A stretch of 64,000 bases of DNA from Pseudomonas hunanensis. Lineage in GTDB: Bacteria > Pseudomonadota > Gammaproteobacteria > Pseudomonadales > Pseudomonadaceae. The position numbers were made by a program, and so were the translations under genes. The stretch covers positions 1-64,000 of the forward strand of contig NZ_QJRC01000073.1 in the NCBI RefSeq assembly GCF_013393325.1. The letters run 5' to 3'. Positions 55,659 to 64,000 of this stretch are shown piece by piece; position 1 is the stretch's first letter; the number at the start of each line of letters is the position of its first letter. Under the pieces are notes generated by a model. That model saw only the letters and a list, made by a program, of their open reading frames with translations, was not told where the DNA came from and did no database searches.

Positions 55659-55714
55659 AGAGCCTCGCCCAGGCGCCCCCTGGGCGTCAAAGTTTTGCAT
55701 CAAGAGGACTCGCG

Positions 55715-57844
55715 GTGGATCGCACTCAGTTAATCAGCAACGCCCGTAACAACCTGGCCGGGCTCGGCCGGGGCAACCTGGGTGTGCCGCTGTTGCTGCT
55801 GGTGATGTTGGCAATGATGATGTTGCCGATACCGCCGTTCCTGCTCGACGTGTTCTTCACCTTCAACATCGCCTTGTCGATCGTGGTGCTGCTGGTTTGC
55901 GTGTACGCCCTGCGCCCGCTCGACTTCGCAGCCTTTCCCACCATCCTGCTGGTGGCCACGCTTTTACGCCTGGCGCTTAACGTGGCTTCCACCCGCGTGG
56001 TCATGCTGCACGGTCAGGAAGGCCATGGCGCCGCCGGCAAGGTGATCCAGGCCTTCGGTGAAGTGGTGATCGGCGGTAACTACGTGGTCGGTGGCGTGGT
56101 GTTCGCCATCCTCATGATCATCAACTTCGTGGTGGTGACCAAGGGTGCCGGGCGCATCTCGGAAGTGAGTGCGCGTTTCACCCTGGACGCCATGCCCGGC
56201 AAGCAGATGGCCATCGACGCCGACCTCAACGCCGGCCTGATCGACCAGGCCCAGGCCAAGCACCGCCGTGCCGAAGTGGCGCAGGAGGCCGAGTTCTACG
56301 GTTCGATGGACGGCGCCAGCAAGTTCGTGCGCGGCGACGCCATCGCCGGCTTGCTGATCCTGTTCATCAACCTGATCGGTGGCATGCTGATCGGTATGCT
56401 GCAGCACGGCATGAGCTTCGGCGATGCCGGCAAGGTGTACGCGCTTTTGACCATTGGTGACGGTTTGGTGGCGCAATTGCCATCACTGTTGCTGTCCACC
56501 GCCGCTGCGATCATGGTCACCCGCGCCTCGGGCTCCGAGGACATGGGCAAGCTGATCAACCGGCAGATGTTCGATTCGCCCAAGGCGCTGGCGGTGTCTG
56601 GCGCACTGATGATCGTCATGGGGCTGGTGCCAGGCATGCCGCATGTGGCGTTCCTGAGCCTCGGCCTGCTGGCCGGTGGCGGCGCCTACCTGGTGTGGAA
56701 GAAGCAGCAGCAGGTCAAGGCCAAGGCCCAGGAAGAGGCGCAGCGCCAGCAGGACCTGCTGCCGTCGCCGCAGCGTGCGCTGGAAACCAAGGAGCTGGGC
56801 TGGGACGACGTCACGCCGATCGACATGATCGGCCTGGAAGTCGGCTACCGGCTGATTCCGCTGGTCGATCGCAACCAGGGCGGCCAGTTGCTGGCGCGAA
56901 TCAAGGGCGTGCGCAAGAAGCTGTCGCAGGACCTGGGCTTTCTCATGCCTACCGTGCACATTCGTGACAACCTCGACCTGCAACCCAGTGCCTATCGCCT
57001 GACCCTGATGGGGGTGATCCTGGCCGAGGCCGAGATCTACCCGGACCGCGAACTGGCGATCAACCCAGGGCAAGTGTTCGGCACCCTCAACGGTATTGCT
57101 GCGCGCGACCCGGCGTTTGGCCTGGAAGCCGTGTGGATTGACGTTGGGCAGCGCTCGCAGGCGCAGTCGCTGGGCTACACCGTGGTCGACGCAAGCACCG
57201 TGGTGGCCACTCACCTCAACCAGATCTTGCAGAAGCATTGCCACGAGCTGATCGGCCACGAAGAGGTTCAGCAGTTGCTGCAGGTGCTGGCCAAGGCATC
57301 GCCTAAACTGGCAGAAGAGCTGGTGCCGGGTGTCATTTCCTTGTCGGGGCTGCTCAAGGTGCTGCAAGCGCTGTTGTCGGAACAGGTGCCAGTGCGCGAT
57401 ATTCGCAGTATTGCCGAGGCCATCGCGAACAACGCCGGCAAGAGTCAAGATACCGCCGCGCTGGTGGCGGTGGTGCGCGTCGGATTGTGTCGCGCCATCG
57501 TGCAAAGCATTGTCGGCGTTGAGTCGGAGCTGCCAGTGATTACCTTGGAGCCAAGGTTGGAACAGATTTTGCTCAATAGTCTGCAAAGGGCCGGGCAGGG
57601 TCAGGAAGAGGGTGTTCTTCTGGAACCGAGCATGGCCGAGAAGCTGCAACGTTCGCTGATCGAAGCGGCCCAGCGCCAGGAAATGCAGGGCCAGCCGGCC
57701 ATCCTGCTGGTCGCCGGCCCGATCCGCGCCATGCTGTCGCGTTTCGGTCGCCTGGCTGTACCGAATTTGCATGTTCTGGCGTATCAGGAAATACCGGACA
57801 ACAAGCAAGTCACCATCGTTGCCACCGTGGGCCCTAACGGCTGA
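55715..57844 (+). CDS. flhA: Flagellar export gate protein FlhA
   Basis: FlhA forms the nine-fold cytoplasmic ring that receives chaperone-substrate complexes. The 709-residue protein has about eight membrane segments (20-330) and the FHIPEP-type loop with GAGRISEVSARFTLDAMPGKQMAIDADLNAGLI. A cytoplasmic domain of about 350 residues follows. GTG 55715 is chosen because AGAGG lies seven bases before it and the sigma54 site lies just upstream; the open frame back to 55643 would start inside that promoter. Confidence 0.97.
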   Translation: MDRTQLISNARNNLAGLGRGNLGVPLLLLVMLAMMMLPIPPFLLDVFFTFNIALSIVVLLVCVYALRPLDFAAFPTILLVATLLRLALNVASTRVVMLHGQEGHGAAGKVIQAFGEVVIGGNYVVGGVVFAILMIINFVVVTKGAGRISEVSARFTLDAMPGKQMAIDADLNAGLIDQAQAKHRRAEVAQEAEFYGSMDGASKFVRGDAIAGLLILFINLIGGMLIGMLQHGMSFGDAGKVYALLTIGDGLVAQLPSLLLSTAAAIMVTRASGSEDMGKLINRQMFDSPKALAVSGALMIVMGLVPGMPHVAFLSLGLLAGGGAYLVWKKQQQVKAKAQEEAQRQQDLLPSPQRALETKELGWDDVTPIDMIGLEVGYRLIPLVDRNQGGQLLARIKGVRKKLSQDLGFLMPTVHIRDNLDLQPSAYRLTLMGVILAEAEIYPDRELAINPGQVFGTLNGIAARDPAFGLEAVWIDVGQRSQAQSLGYTVVDASTVVATHLNQILQKHCHELIGHEEVQQLLQVLAKASPKLAEELVPGVISLSGLLKVLQALLSEQVPVRDIRSIAEAIANNAGKSQDTAALVAVVRVGLCRAIVQSIVGVESELPVITLEPRLEQILLNSLQRAGQGQEEGVLLEPSMAEKLQRSLIEAAQRQEMQGQPAILLVAGPIRAMLSRFGRLAVPNLHVLAYQEIPDNKQVTIVATVGPNG

Positions 57845-57855
57845 GGTAGTGGATA

Positions 57856-59163
57856 ATGCAAGTTAAGCGATTTTTCGCCGCCGATATGCGTCAGGCCATG
57901 AAGCTGGTCCGTGACGAGCTGGGCGCCGATGCCGCGATCATAGGCAACCGCCGCATTGCCGGTGGTGTCGAACTGACGGCCGCGCTGGACTACAAGCTGT
58001 CCGCCCTGGCCCCGCGCGTGCCCAACGCCGAGCTGGAAGAAGAGCTGCGCAAGACCCATACGCGCATCGCCACTGCCCAGGCCGAGCTGGACCACCGTCA
58101 GGACAGCAGCGACAACAACCGCCAATTGTTCGCCGGGCAGTCGTTGACCGCTGCCGAACCGTTGATCGAGCCGCACGTCGATACCCCTGAGGTTGCCGCT
58201 GCGCCGGCTGCCGCGCCGGTCGACCCGCGCCTGTTCGATGCCATGCGCTCCGAGCTGTCGGGCCTGCGCGAGCTGCTGGAAGTGCAGCTCGGCTCGCTGG
58301 CCTGGACCCAGTTGCAGGGCAGCAAGCCGCAGCAGGCCAACCTTTGGCGCCGCCTGCAGCGCATCGGCTTGTCCGGGCCTATCGCCCGCGAGCTGCTGGA
58401 CCTCACCGCCGAGATCGAAGAGCCGCGCCAGGCTTGGCGCATGCTGCTGGCGCACCTGGCACGGATGATCGAGATTCCTGAAATCGAGCCGATCGAAGAG
58501 GGCGGGGTCATCGCCATGGTCGGCCCGGCCGGCATGGGCAAGACCACCACCCTGGCCAAGCTGGCTGCGCGCTACGTGCTCAAGTACGGCGCGCAGAACC
58601 TGGCGCTGGTGAGCATGGACAGCTTCCGTATCGGCGCTCAGGAGCAGCTCAAGACCCTCGGTCGCATTCTCAATGTACCGGTGACCTACGTCGACCCAGG
58701 CCAGTCGCTGGCAGCCGCGCTGGAGCCGTTGCTGCGCAAGCGCGTGGTGCTGATCGATACCGCCGGCCTGCAGGCCAGCGACCCGGCGCTGCGCATGCAG
58801 CTGGAAACCCTGGCCGGGCGTGGCATCGCCGCTAAGAATTACCTGGTGCTGGCTACCACTAGCCAGAAGCAGGTGCTGACCGCTGCCTACCACAGCTACA
58901 AGCGTTGTGGCCTGGCCGGCTGCATCCTGACCAAACTCGATGAAACGGCAAGCCTTGGCGACGTGCTGAGCCTTGCCATCAGTCATGAACTGCCCGTGGC
59001 CTACCTTACCGATGGCCCGCGCATTCCTGACGACCTGCACCTGCCGCGGGGCCACCAACTGGTCACCCGCGCGGTAAATGTGCAGCAGCAGGACGAGCCC
59101 AGCGAAGAGGCCATGGCCGACATGTTCGCTGATCTCTATCACAACCCACGGCGAGCGGGTTGA
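57856..59163 (+). CDS. flhF: Polar-flagellum GTPase FlhF
   Basis: FlhF is an SRP-family GTPase that places the flagellum at the pole. The 435-residue protein has a B domain (1-120), an N domain (about 135-205) and the G domain with GPAGMGKTTT (223-232). Also present are DSFRIGAQEQLKTLGRIL, DTAGLQASD and TKLDETASLG. It works with FleN to set flagellar number and place. It follows flhA by 11 bases. Confidence 0.97.
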   Translation: MQVKRFFAADMRQAMKLVRDELGADAAIIGNRRIAGGVELTAALDYKLSALAPRVPNAELEEELRKTHTRIATAQAELDHRQDSSDNNRQLFAGQSLTAAEPLIEPHVDTPEVAAAPAAAPVDPRLFDAMRSELSGLRELLEVQLGSLAWTQLQGSKPQQANLWRRLQRIGLSGPIARELLDLTAEIEEPRQAWRMLLAHLARMIEIPEIEPIEEGGVIAMVGPAGMGKTTTLAKLAARYVLKYGAQNLALVSMDSFRIGAQEQLKTLGRILNVPVTYVDPGQSLAAALEPLLRKRVVLIDTAGLQASDPALRMQLETLAGRGIAAKNYLVLATTSQKQVLTAAYHSYKRCGLAGCILTKLDETASLGDVLSLAISHELPVAYLTDGPRIPDDLHLPRGHQLVTRAVNVQQQDEPSEEAMADMFADLYHNPRRAG

Positions 59164-59165
59164 GC

Positions 59166-59264
59166 ATGAAGCGTGTGCAAAGTAGCTATGCCAAGGGGCA
59201 CGCAGAATTGCCCTACGTGTGGCCTGAGTCCCAGCGAGACAAGGTAAAGAACAGACATGGGTAG
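59166..59264 (+). CDS. Possible 32-codon leader ORF before fleN
   Basis: ATG at 59166, two bases after the flhF stop, opens 32 codons (MKRVQSSYAKGH...) that end at TAG 59264, eight bases inside fleN. It is basic and has no recognised family. The layout would allow coupling of fleN translation to upstream ribosomes. There is only a weak ribosome site, so it may be chance. Confidence 0.3.
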   Translation: MKRVQSSYAKGHAELPYVWPESQRDKVKNRHG

Positions 59265-60090
59265 CATGCATCCCGTACAGGTGATCGCCGTGACCGGCGG
59301 CAAAGGTGGCGTCGGCAAGACTAACGTTTCAGTGAACTTGTCCCTGGCGCTGGCCGAGCTTGGCCGCAGGGTCATGCTGCTGGACGCCGACCTGGGCCTG
59401 GCCAATGTCGACGTGTTGCTGGGCCTTACCCCCAAACGTACCCTGGCCGATGTCATCGAAGGGCGCTGCGAGCTGCGTGATGTGATGCTGCAGGGCCCTG
59501 GCGGTGTGCGCATCGTGCCGGCAGCGTCGGGTACCCAGAGCATGGTGCACCTGGCCCCGGCCCAGCATGCCGGGCTGATCCAGGCGTTCAGTGAAATCGG
59601 CGACAACCTCGATGTGCTGGTGATCGATACCGCTGCGGGTATCGGCGAGTCGGTGGTCAGTTTCGTTCGCGCCGCCCAGGAAGTCCTGCTGGTGGTGTGC
59701 GATGAGCCTACCTCGATCACCGACGCTTACGCCCTGATCAAGCTGCTCAACCGCGACTACGGCATGAACCGTTTCCGTGTGTTGGCCAACATGGCGCAGA
59801 GCCCGCAAGAAGGGCGCAACCTGTTCGCCAAGCTGACCAAAGTCACCGACCGCTTCCTTGACGTTGCCCTGCAGTACGTGGGCGCCGTGCCGTACGACGA
59901 GTGCGTGCGCAAGGCGGTGCAGAAGCAGCGCGCCGTCTACGAAGCCTTCCCTCGCTCCAAGTGTGCGCTGGCCTTCAAGGCGATTGCGCAAAAGGTCGAC
60001 AGCTGGCCGCTGCCTGCCAACCCGCGCGGCCACCTGGAGTTCTTTGTCGAGCGTCTGGTGCAACCCACCAGCGCGGGACCCGTGCTATGA
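59257..60090 (+). CDS. fleN: Flagellar number regulator FleN (FlhG)
   Basis: This 277-residue ParA/MinD-type ATPase binds FleQ and lowers its activity, keeping flagellar number low. The deviant Walker A GGKGGVGKT spans 14-22; switch regions are LLDADLGLANVDVLLG and VIDTAAGIGESVVSF. The start is ATG 59257, with a second at 59266. Its stop overlaps the fliA start (ATGA), so the two are translated together. Confidence 0.97.
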   Translation: MGSMHPVQVIAVTGGKGGVGKTNVSVNLSLALAELGRRVMLLDADLGLANVDVLLGLTPKRTLADVIEGRCELRDVMLQGPGGVRIVPAASGTQSMVHLAPAQHAGLIQAFSEIGDNLDVLVIDTAAGIGESVVSFVRAAQEVLLVVCDEPTSITDAYALIKLLNRDYGMNRFRVLANMAQSPQEGRNLFAKLTKVTDRFLDVALQYVGAVPYDECVRKAVQKQRAVYEAFPRSKCALAFKAIAQKVDSWPLPANPRGHLEFFVERLVQPTSAGPVL

Positions 60091-60827
60091 ACGCCAGCGG
60101 CTTCAAGATGTACAGCCGGGCGGCGAAAGACGCCCAGTACGAGCTGATCGAACGCTACGCCCCGCTGGTCAAGCGCATCGCTTACCACTTGTTGGCGCGC
60201 TTGCCGGCCAACGTCCAGGTCGAGGACCTGATCCAGGCCGGCATGATCGGCCTGCTGGAAGTGGCCAACAAGTACGACGCCAGCAAGGGCGCCAGCTTTG
60301 AAACCTACGCCGGCATCCGCATCCGCGGGGCCATGCTGGACGAAGTGCGCAAAGGCGATTGGGCGCCGCGTTCGGTACACCGCAACACCCGTATGGTCAG
60401 TGACGCGATGCGTGCGGTTGAGGCTAGAACTGGCCGTGACGCTAAAGATCATGAAGTTGCTGCCGAACTCCAATTGAGTCTCGATGATTACTACGGGATC
60501 TTGAACGATACCCTGGGCAGCCGCCTGTTCAGCTTCGACGACCTGTTGCAGGACGGCGAGCACGAAGGGCTGCATGAGGATGGCGCCAGTGGCCAGGTCG
60601 AACCTGCGCGTGGCCTGGAAGACGAGCGCTTCCAGGTTGCCCTGACCGAGGCGATCGCCAACCTGCCGGAGCGTGAGCGCCTGGTGCTGGCGCTGTACTA
60701 CGACGAAGAGCTGAACCTCAAGGAAATCGGCGAGGTACTGGGTGTCAGCGAGTCGCGGGTCAGCCAGTTGCACAGCCAGTGTGCCGCGCGCCTGCGCAGC
60801 CGCCTGGGGGAATGGCGGGCACGTTGA
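60087..60827 (+). CDS. fliA: Flagellar sigma factor 28, FliA
   Basis: FliA directs RNA polymerase to late flagellar and chemotaxis genes and is held by FlgM. The 246-residue protein has region 2 (LVKRIAYHLLARLPANVQVEDLIQAGMIGLLEV) and region 3. Region 4 shows LPERERLVLALYYDEELNLKEIGEVLGVSESRVSQLHSQ. Three promoters it could read (flgM, fliC, fliS) are visible in this window. The ATG overlaps fleN. Confidence 0.98.
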   Translation: MNASGFKMYSRAAKDAQYELIERYAPLVKRIAYHLLARLPANVQVEDLIQAGMIGLLEVANKYDASKGASFETYAGIRIRGAMLDEVRKGDWAPRSVHRNTRMVSDAMRAVEARTGRDAKDHEVAAELQLSLDDYYGILNDTLGSRLFSFDDLLQDGEHEGLHEDGASGQVEPARGLEDERFQVALTEAIANLPERERLVLALYYDEELNLKEIGEVLGVSESRVSQLHSQCAARLRSRLGEWRAR

Positions 60828-60876
60828 GCCCGCTTTCGTTGCAGTCGTTTTCCACGTTGTACCGAATTGAATGAGT

Positions 60877-60900
60877 GCGTGCTCGGTAGGCCGAGCGCGT
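60877..60900 (+). terminator. Hairpin between fliA and cheY
   Basis: GCTCGG-TAGG-CCGAGC is a perfect six-pair stem that extends to about ten pairs with two G-U pairs. Only a short T-run follows (GCGTTTG), so it may be a partial terminator between the fliA and che messages. Confidence 0.4.
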
Positions 60901-60922
60901 TTGAGACTGCTTGGAGGTCTAA

Positions 60923-61309
60923 TTGGACAAGAACATGAAAATCCTCATCGTTGACGACTTTTCGACGATGCGGCGGATCATCAAGAACCTGTTGCGTGAC
61001 CTGGGCTTCACCAACACCGAAGAGGCCGATGACGGCACCACGGCGCTGCCGATGCTGGAGAACGGCCACTACGACTTCCTGGTGACCGACTGGAACATGC
61101 CGGGCATGTCCGGCATCGACCTGCTGCGTAAAGTGCGTGCCAGCGAAAAGCTGAAAAGCATGCCGGTACTGATGGTGACCGCCGAAGCCAAGCGCGACCA
61201 GATCATCGAAGCGGCCCAGGCCGGCGTCAATGGTTACGTGGTCAAGCCGTTCACCGCTCAGGTGCTCAAAGAAAAGATCGAGAAGATCTTCGAACGCGTC
61301 AACGGCTGA
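60923..61309 (+). CDS. cheY: Chemotaxis response regulator CheY
   Basis: CheY carries the signal from CheA to FliM. The 128-residue receiver has the acidic pocket in ILIVDDFS and the phospho-acceptor Asp56 in LVTDWNMPG, plus the switch Thr in MVTAEAK and the Lys in VVKPF. The start is set by GGAGG at 60913-60917, exactly five bases before a TTG at 60923. An ATG at 60935 would leave it seventeen bases away, so the rare TTG start is preferred. Confidence 0.97.
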   Translation: MDKNMKILIVDDFSTMRRIIKNLLRDLGFTNTEEADDGTTALPMLENGHYDFLVTDWNMPGMSGIDLLRKVRASEKLKSMPVLMVTAEAKRDQIIEAAQAGVNGYVVKPFTAQVLKEKIEKIFERVNG

Positions 61310-61329
61310 GTCACGTCAGGGGGCGCGCC

Positions 61330-62118
61330 ATGGATTCATCACAAACCTCTTTGGGCGAGTTCGAATCGACCCTGAAGAAGCATGCCCAGGAGTTGGTCGA
61401 AAGCCTGGAGCGGGGCCGTTTCGGCGAGGCGGTGCAGCTGATTCACGAGCTGAACCAAACCCGCGATCGCGGCCTGTACCAGGAAGTGGGAAAGCTGACC
61501 CGCGAGCTGCACAGCGCCATCGTCAGTTTCCAGATCGACCCGACCATGCCGCAGGCTGAGGAGGTGTCGCAGATTACCGACGCCACCGAGCGCTTGTCGT
61601 ACGTGGTCAAGCTGACCGAAGGCGCGGCCAACCGCACCATGGACTTGGTCGAGGAAAGCACCCCGGTGCTCAACGACCTGGCAAGCGAGGCCAAGGCCTT
61701 GAGTACCGACTGGCAACGCTTCATGCGCCGCGAAGTGGCTGCGCCGGAATTCCGTGATCTGGTCAAGCGTGTCGACAGTTTCCTGACGCACAGCGCCGAA
61801 GGTAACCGCAAGGTCGCCGGCCACCTCAACGACATTTTGCTGGCTCAGGACTATCAGGACCTGACCGGCCAGGTGATCAAACGCGTTACCAGCCTGGTAA
61901 CCGAAGTGGAAAGCAACCTGCTGAAACTGGTGCTGATGGCCAGCCAAGTTGATCGTTTTGCAGGCATTCAGCATGACCACGATCAATTGCGCGCAGAAAA
62001 AGATCGAGAAAAACATCCGACTCGGGGTGAAGGTCCGCAGATTCATGCCGATAAGCGTGAAGACGTCGTGTCCGGTCAGGACGATGTCGATGATCTGCTG
62101 TCCAGCCTGGGTTTTTAA
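61330..62118 (+). CDS. cheZ: CheY-P phosphatase CheZ
   Basis: CheZ removes phosphate from CheY. The 262-residue protein has the long helical hairpin with LNDILLAQDYQDLTGQVIKRV, which holds the catalytic Gln in the AQDYQD segment. An acidic linker and the C-terminal CheY-binding tail DDVDDLLSSLGF follow. It lies between cheY and cheA as in other pseudomonads. Confidence 0.97.
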   Translation: MDSSQTSLGEFESTLKKHAQELVESLERGRFGEAVQLIHELNQTRDRGLYQEVGKLTRELHSAIVSFQIDPTMPQAEEVSQITDATERLSYVVKLTEGAANRTMDLVEESTPVLNDLASEAKALSTDWQRFMRREVAAPEFRDLVKRVDSFLTHSAEGNRKVAGHLNDILLAQDYQDLTGQVIKRVTSLVTEVESNLLKLVLMASQVDRFAGIQHDHDQLRAEKDREKHPTRGEGPQIHADKREDVVSGQDDVDDLLSSLGF

Positions 62119-62130
62119 GGAGCACGTTTG

Positions 62131-64000
62131 ATGAGCTTCGGCGCCGATGAAGAAATCCTCCAGGATTTCCTGGTAGAAGCCGGCGAAATTCTTGAGCAAC
62201 TGTCCGAGCAACTGGTCGAGCTGGAAAGCCGGCCCGACGATGCCGACCTGCTCAATGCGATCTTTCGCGGTTTCCACACTGTAAAAGGGGGCGCCGGCTT
62301 CCTCCAGCTGAACGAGCTGGTGGAGTGCTGCCATATCGCCGAGAACGTGTTCGACGTCCTGCGCAAAGGTGAGCGCCGGGTCGATGCGGAACTGATGGAT
62401 GTGGTGCTCGAGGCACTGGATACGGTCAACAGCATGTTTGGCCAGGTGCGCGAGCGTGCCGAAGTCACGCCCGCCACCCCTGAGTTGCTGGCCGCGTTGT
62501 CGCGCCTGGCCGAACCTGGTGGGGCCGAAGCTGTTGCAGCGCCGGCGCCCGTTGCCGAGGTGGCGGTTGCGGAGCCGGCAGAGGCCGAGGAGCAACAGCA
62601 GGACATCACCGACAGCGAGTTCGAGCAGCTGCTCGATTCGCTCGATGCGGTCAAGGCGCAAGCGGCGGCCGATGAACAGATGCAGGGCGAGGCCGTCAGT
62701 GGTGCCGGTGACGAAATCACCGACGCCGAGTTCGAATCGCTGCTCGACCAGTTGCACGGCAAAGGCCAGTTCAGTGCCGAGGTTGCTGTGCCGCCGGCTG
62801 CCGTCAGCGCCGAAGCGCTCAGTGACGAAATCACCGACGCCGAATTCGAATCGCTGCTCGACCAGCTGCATGGCAAGGGTACTTTCCAGGCTGACGCCTT
62901 GCCTGCCGTCAAGGCGCCGGCGCCTGCCGTGGCCGACAACAGCGCCACCAGCGATGAAATCAGCGAGCACGAGTTCGAGGCCCTGCTGGACCAGTTGCAT
63001 GGCAAGGGCAAGTTCGGTGGTGACGTTGCCGCTGTCGAGACGCCGGCTGCGGCCAAGGTGCAAGCGCCGGCTGCCGCCAAGGCCACCAGCCAGCCGGTGG
63101 CCAAGCCCGCCGCCGCGCCAGCGCCGGCCAGCAAACCTGCCGCAGCACCGCGCGCACCGGCGCCGACCGCCGACAAGCATGCCGTCAGCGAAGCGGAAAC
63201 CACCGTGCGCGTCGATACCGCACGCCTGGACGAGATCATGAACATGGTCGGCGAACTGGTGCTGGTGCGTAACCGCCTGGTGCGCCTGGGCCTGAACAGC
63301 GGTGACGAGGCCATGTCCAAGGCCGTGTCCAACCTCGATGTGGTCACCGCCGACCTGCAGACCGCGGTGATGAAAACCCGCATGCAGCCGATCAAGAAAG
63401 TCTTCGGCCGCTTCCCACGGCTGGTTCGCGACCTGGCTCGCCAACTGAAGAAAGAGATCAACCTGGAGCTGGTCGGCGAAGAGACCGACCTGGACAAGAA
63501 CCTGGTCGAGGCCCTGGCCGACCCGCTGGTGCACTTGGTGCGCAACGCTGTCGACCACGGTATCGAGATGCCCGATGAGCGTGAAGCTTCCGGCAAGGCG
63601 CGCACTGGCCGCGTAGTGCTGTCGGCCGAACAGGAAGGCGACCACATCCTGTTGTCGATCTCGGACGACGGCAAGGGCATGGACCCCAACATCCTGCGTG
63701 CCAAGGCCGTGGAAAAGGGCCTGATGGACAAGGACGCCGCCGAGCGGTTGAGCGAGTCGGACTGCTACAACCTGATCTTCGCCCCAGGCTTCTCGACCAA
63801 GACTGAGATTTCCGACGTGTCCGGCCGTGGCGTGGGCATGGACGTGGTGAAGACCAAGATTTCCCAGCTCAACGGTTCGATCAACATCTTCTCGGCCAAG
63901 GGCCAGGGCTCGAAGATCGTCATCAAGGTGCCGTTGACCCTGGCGATCATGCCCACCCTGATGGTGATGCTGGGCAACCAGGCGTTTGCCTTCCCGCTGG
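62131..64000 (+). CDS. cheA: Chemotaxis histidine kinase CheA (5' part, runs off the window)
   Basis: The first 623 codons of CheA are present. The P1 Hpt domain (1-105) has the phospho-acceptor His49 in FRGFHTVKGGAGF. A long Ala/Pro-rich linker (about 130-350) follows, then P3 dimerisation (TTVRVDTARLDEIMNMVGELVLVRN) and the P4 kinase with HLVRNAVDHGIE, SDDGKGMD and GRGVGMDVVK. No P2 fold is recognised. Instead four copies of a [DE]ITDxEFExLLDxL motif start at residues 158, 194, 232 and 275. AAGGAG precedes the ATG. The P5 domain and the end lie beyond 64000. Confidence 0.97.
   Translation, partial: MSFGADEEILQDFLVEAGEILEQLSEQLVELESRPDDADLLNAIFRGFHTVKGGAGFLQLNELVECCHIAENVFDVLRKGERRVDAELMDVVLEALDTVNSMFGQVRERAEVTPATPELLAALSRLAEPGGAEAVAAPAPVAEVAVAEPAEAEEQQQDITDSEFEQLLDSLDAVKAQAAADEQMQGEAVSGAGDEITDAEFESLLDQLHGKGQFSAEVAVPPAAVSAEALSDEITDAEFESLLDQLHGKGTFQADALPAVKAPAPAVADNSATSDEISEHEFEALLDQLHGKGKFGGDVAAVETPAAAKVQAPAAAKATSQPVAKPAAAPAPASKPAAAPRAPAPTADKHAVSEAETTVRVDTARLDEIMNMVGELVLVRNRLVRLGLNSGDEAMSKAVSNLDVVTADLQTAVMKTRMQPIKKVFGRFPRLVRDLARQLKKEINLELVGEETDLDKNLVEALADPLVHLVRNAVDHGIEMPDEREASGKARTGRVVLSAEQEGDHILLSISDDGKGMDPNILRAKAVEKGLMDKDAAERLSESDCYNLIFAPGFSTKTEISDVSGRGVGMDVVKTKISQLNGSINIFSAKGQGSKIVIKVPLTLAIMPTLMVMLGNQAFAFPL
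62602..63009 (+). repeat. Four-copy peptide repeat in the CheA linker
   Basis: Copies: DITDSEFEQLLDSL (residues 158-171), DEITDAEFESLLDQLHGKG (194-212), the same 19 residues again (232-250) and DEISEHEFEALLDQLHGKG (275-293). DNA copies start at 62602, 62710, 62824 and 62953, with 36, 38 and 43 codons between starts. The linkers between are unlike each other, so selection for the motif itself is likely. Confidence 0.9.

Overview
The window is chromosomal DNA of a Pseudomonas, almost certainly a P. putida-group strain. The genes are dense and the third codon positions are GC-rich. The complete bkdR / bkdA1-bkdA2-bkdB-lpdV locus looks practically the same as the P. putida branched-chain keto-acid dehydrogenase proteins I know. 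The flagellar genes follow the Pseudomonas FleQ/RpoN/FliA scheme; there is no flhDC.

Region 1 (1-13.6 kb) is metabolic. On the minus strand are a DapA-family lyase/deaminase, an MHS-type MFS transporter and a GntR/FCD regulator; a shared operator-like box lies upstream of the transporter and of the regulator. Next come a small hypothetical gene and a divergent PAS-GGDEF diguanylate cyclase. The minus-strand bkd operon follows, with its Lrp-type activator bkdR divergent from it. A glutamine-synthetase-like gamma-glutamyl ligase and a second MFS transporter close the region.

Region 2 (13.6-30.1 kb) starts with a minus-strand block: c-di-GMP flagellar brake flgZ/ycgR, flgN, flgM and flgA. The plus strand then carries cheV, cheR and the rod/hook genes flgBCDE, a 60-residue secreted peptide gene, and flgFGHIJKL. 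Region 3 (30.1-40.3 kb) holds a KAS III-like gene, fliC, flaG, fliD, fliS, a fliT-like gene, the master regulator fleQ and the two-component pair fleSR. Region 4 (40.3-57.8 kb) encodes the basal body and export machine: fliEFGHIJ, then hsbA-hsbR-hptB between fliJ and fliK, then fliK, fliLMNOPQR and flhB, and flhA. Region 5 (57.8-64.0 kb) holds flhF, fleN, fliA, cheY, cheZ and the first 623 codons of cheA, which runs off the window.

The promoter hierarchy can be read by eye. Sites of the form TGG-N10-GC (sigma54) precede flgB, flgF, fleS, fliE, fliK, fliL and flhA, with possible ones at flgA and fliD. Sites close to TAAAGTTT-N11-GCCGATAA (sigma28) precede flgM, fliC and fliS. Three layers of control (FleQ/FleSR, FliA/FlgM/HsbA, and c-di-GMP through the cyclase and FlgZ) therefore lie next to the structure they regulate. 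The most unusual signal is in cheA. Four copies of a short acidic-LLDxL motif fill the linker where a CheY-docking P2 domain would normally sit. They resemble the CheY-binding tails of CheZ and FliM, both encoded in this same window.
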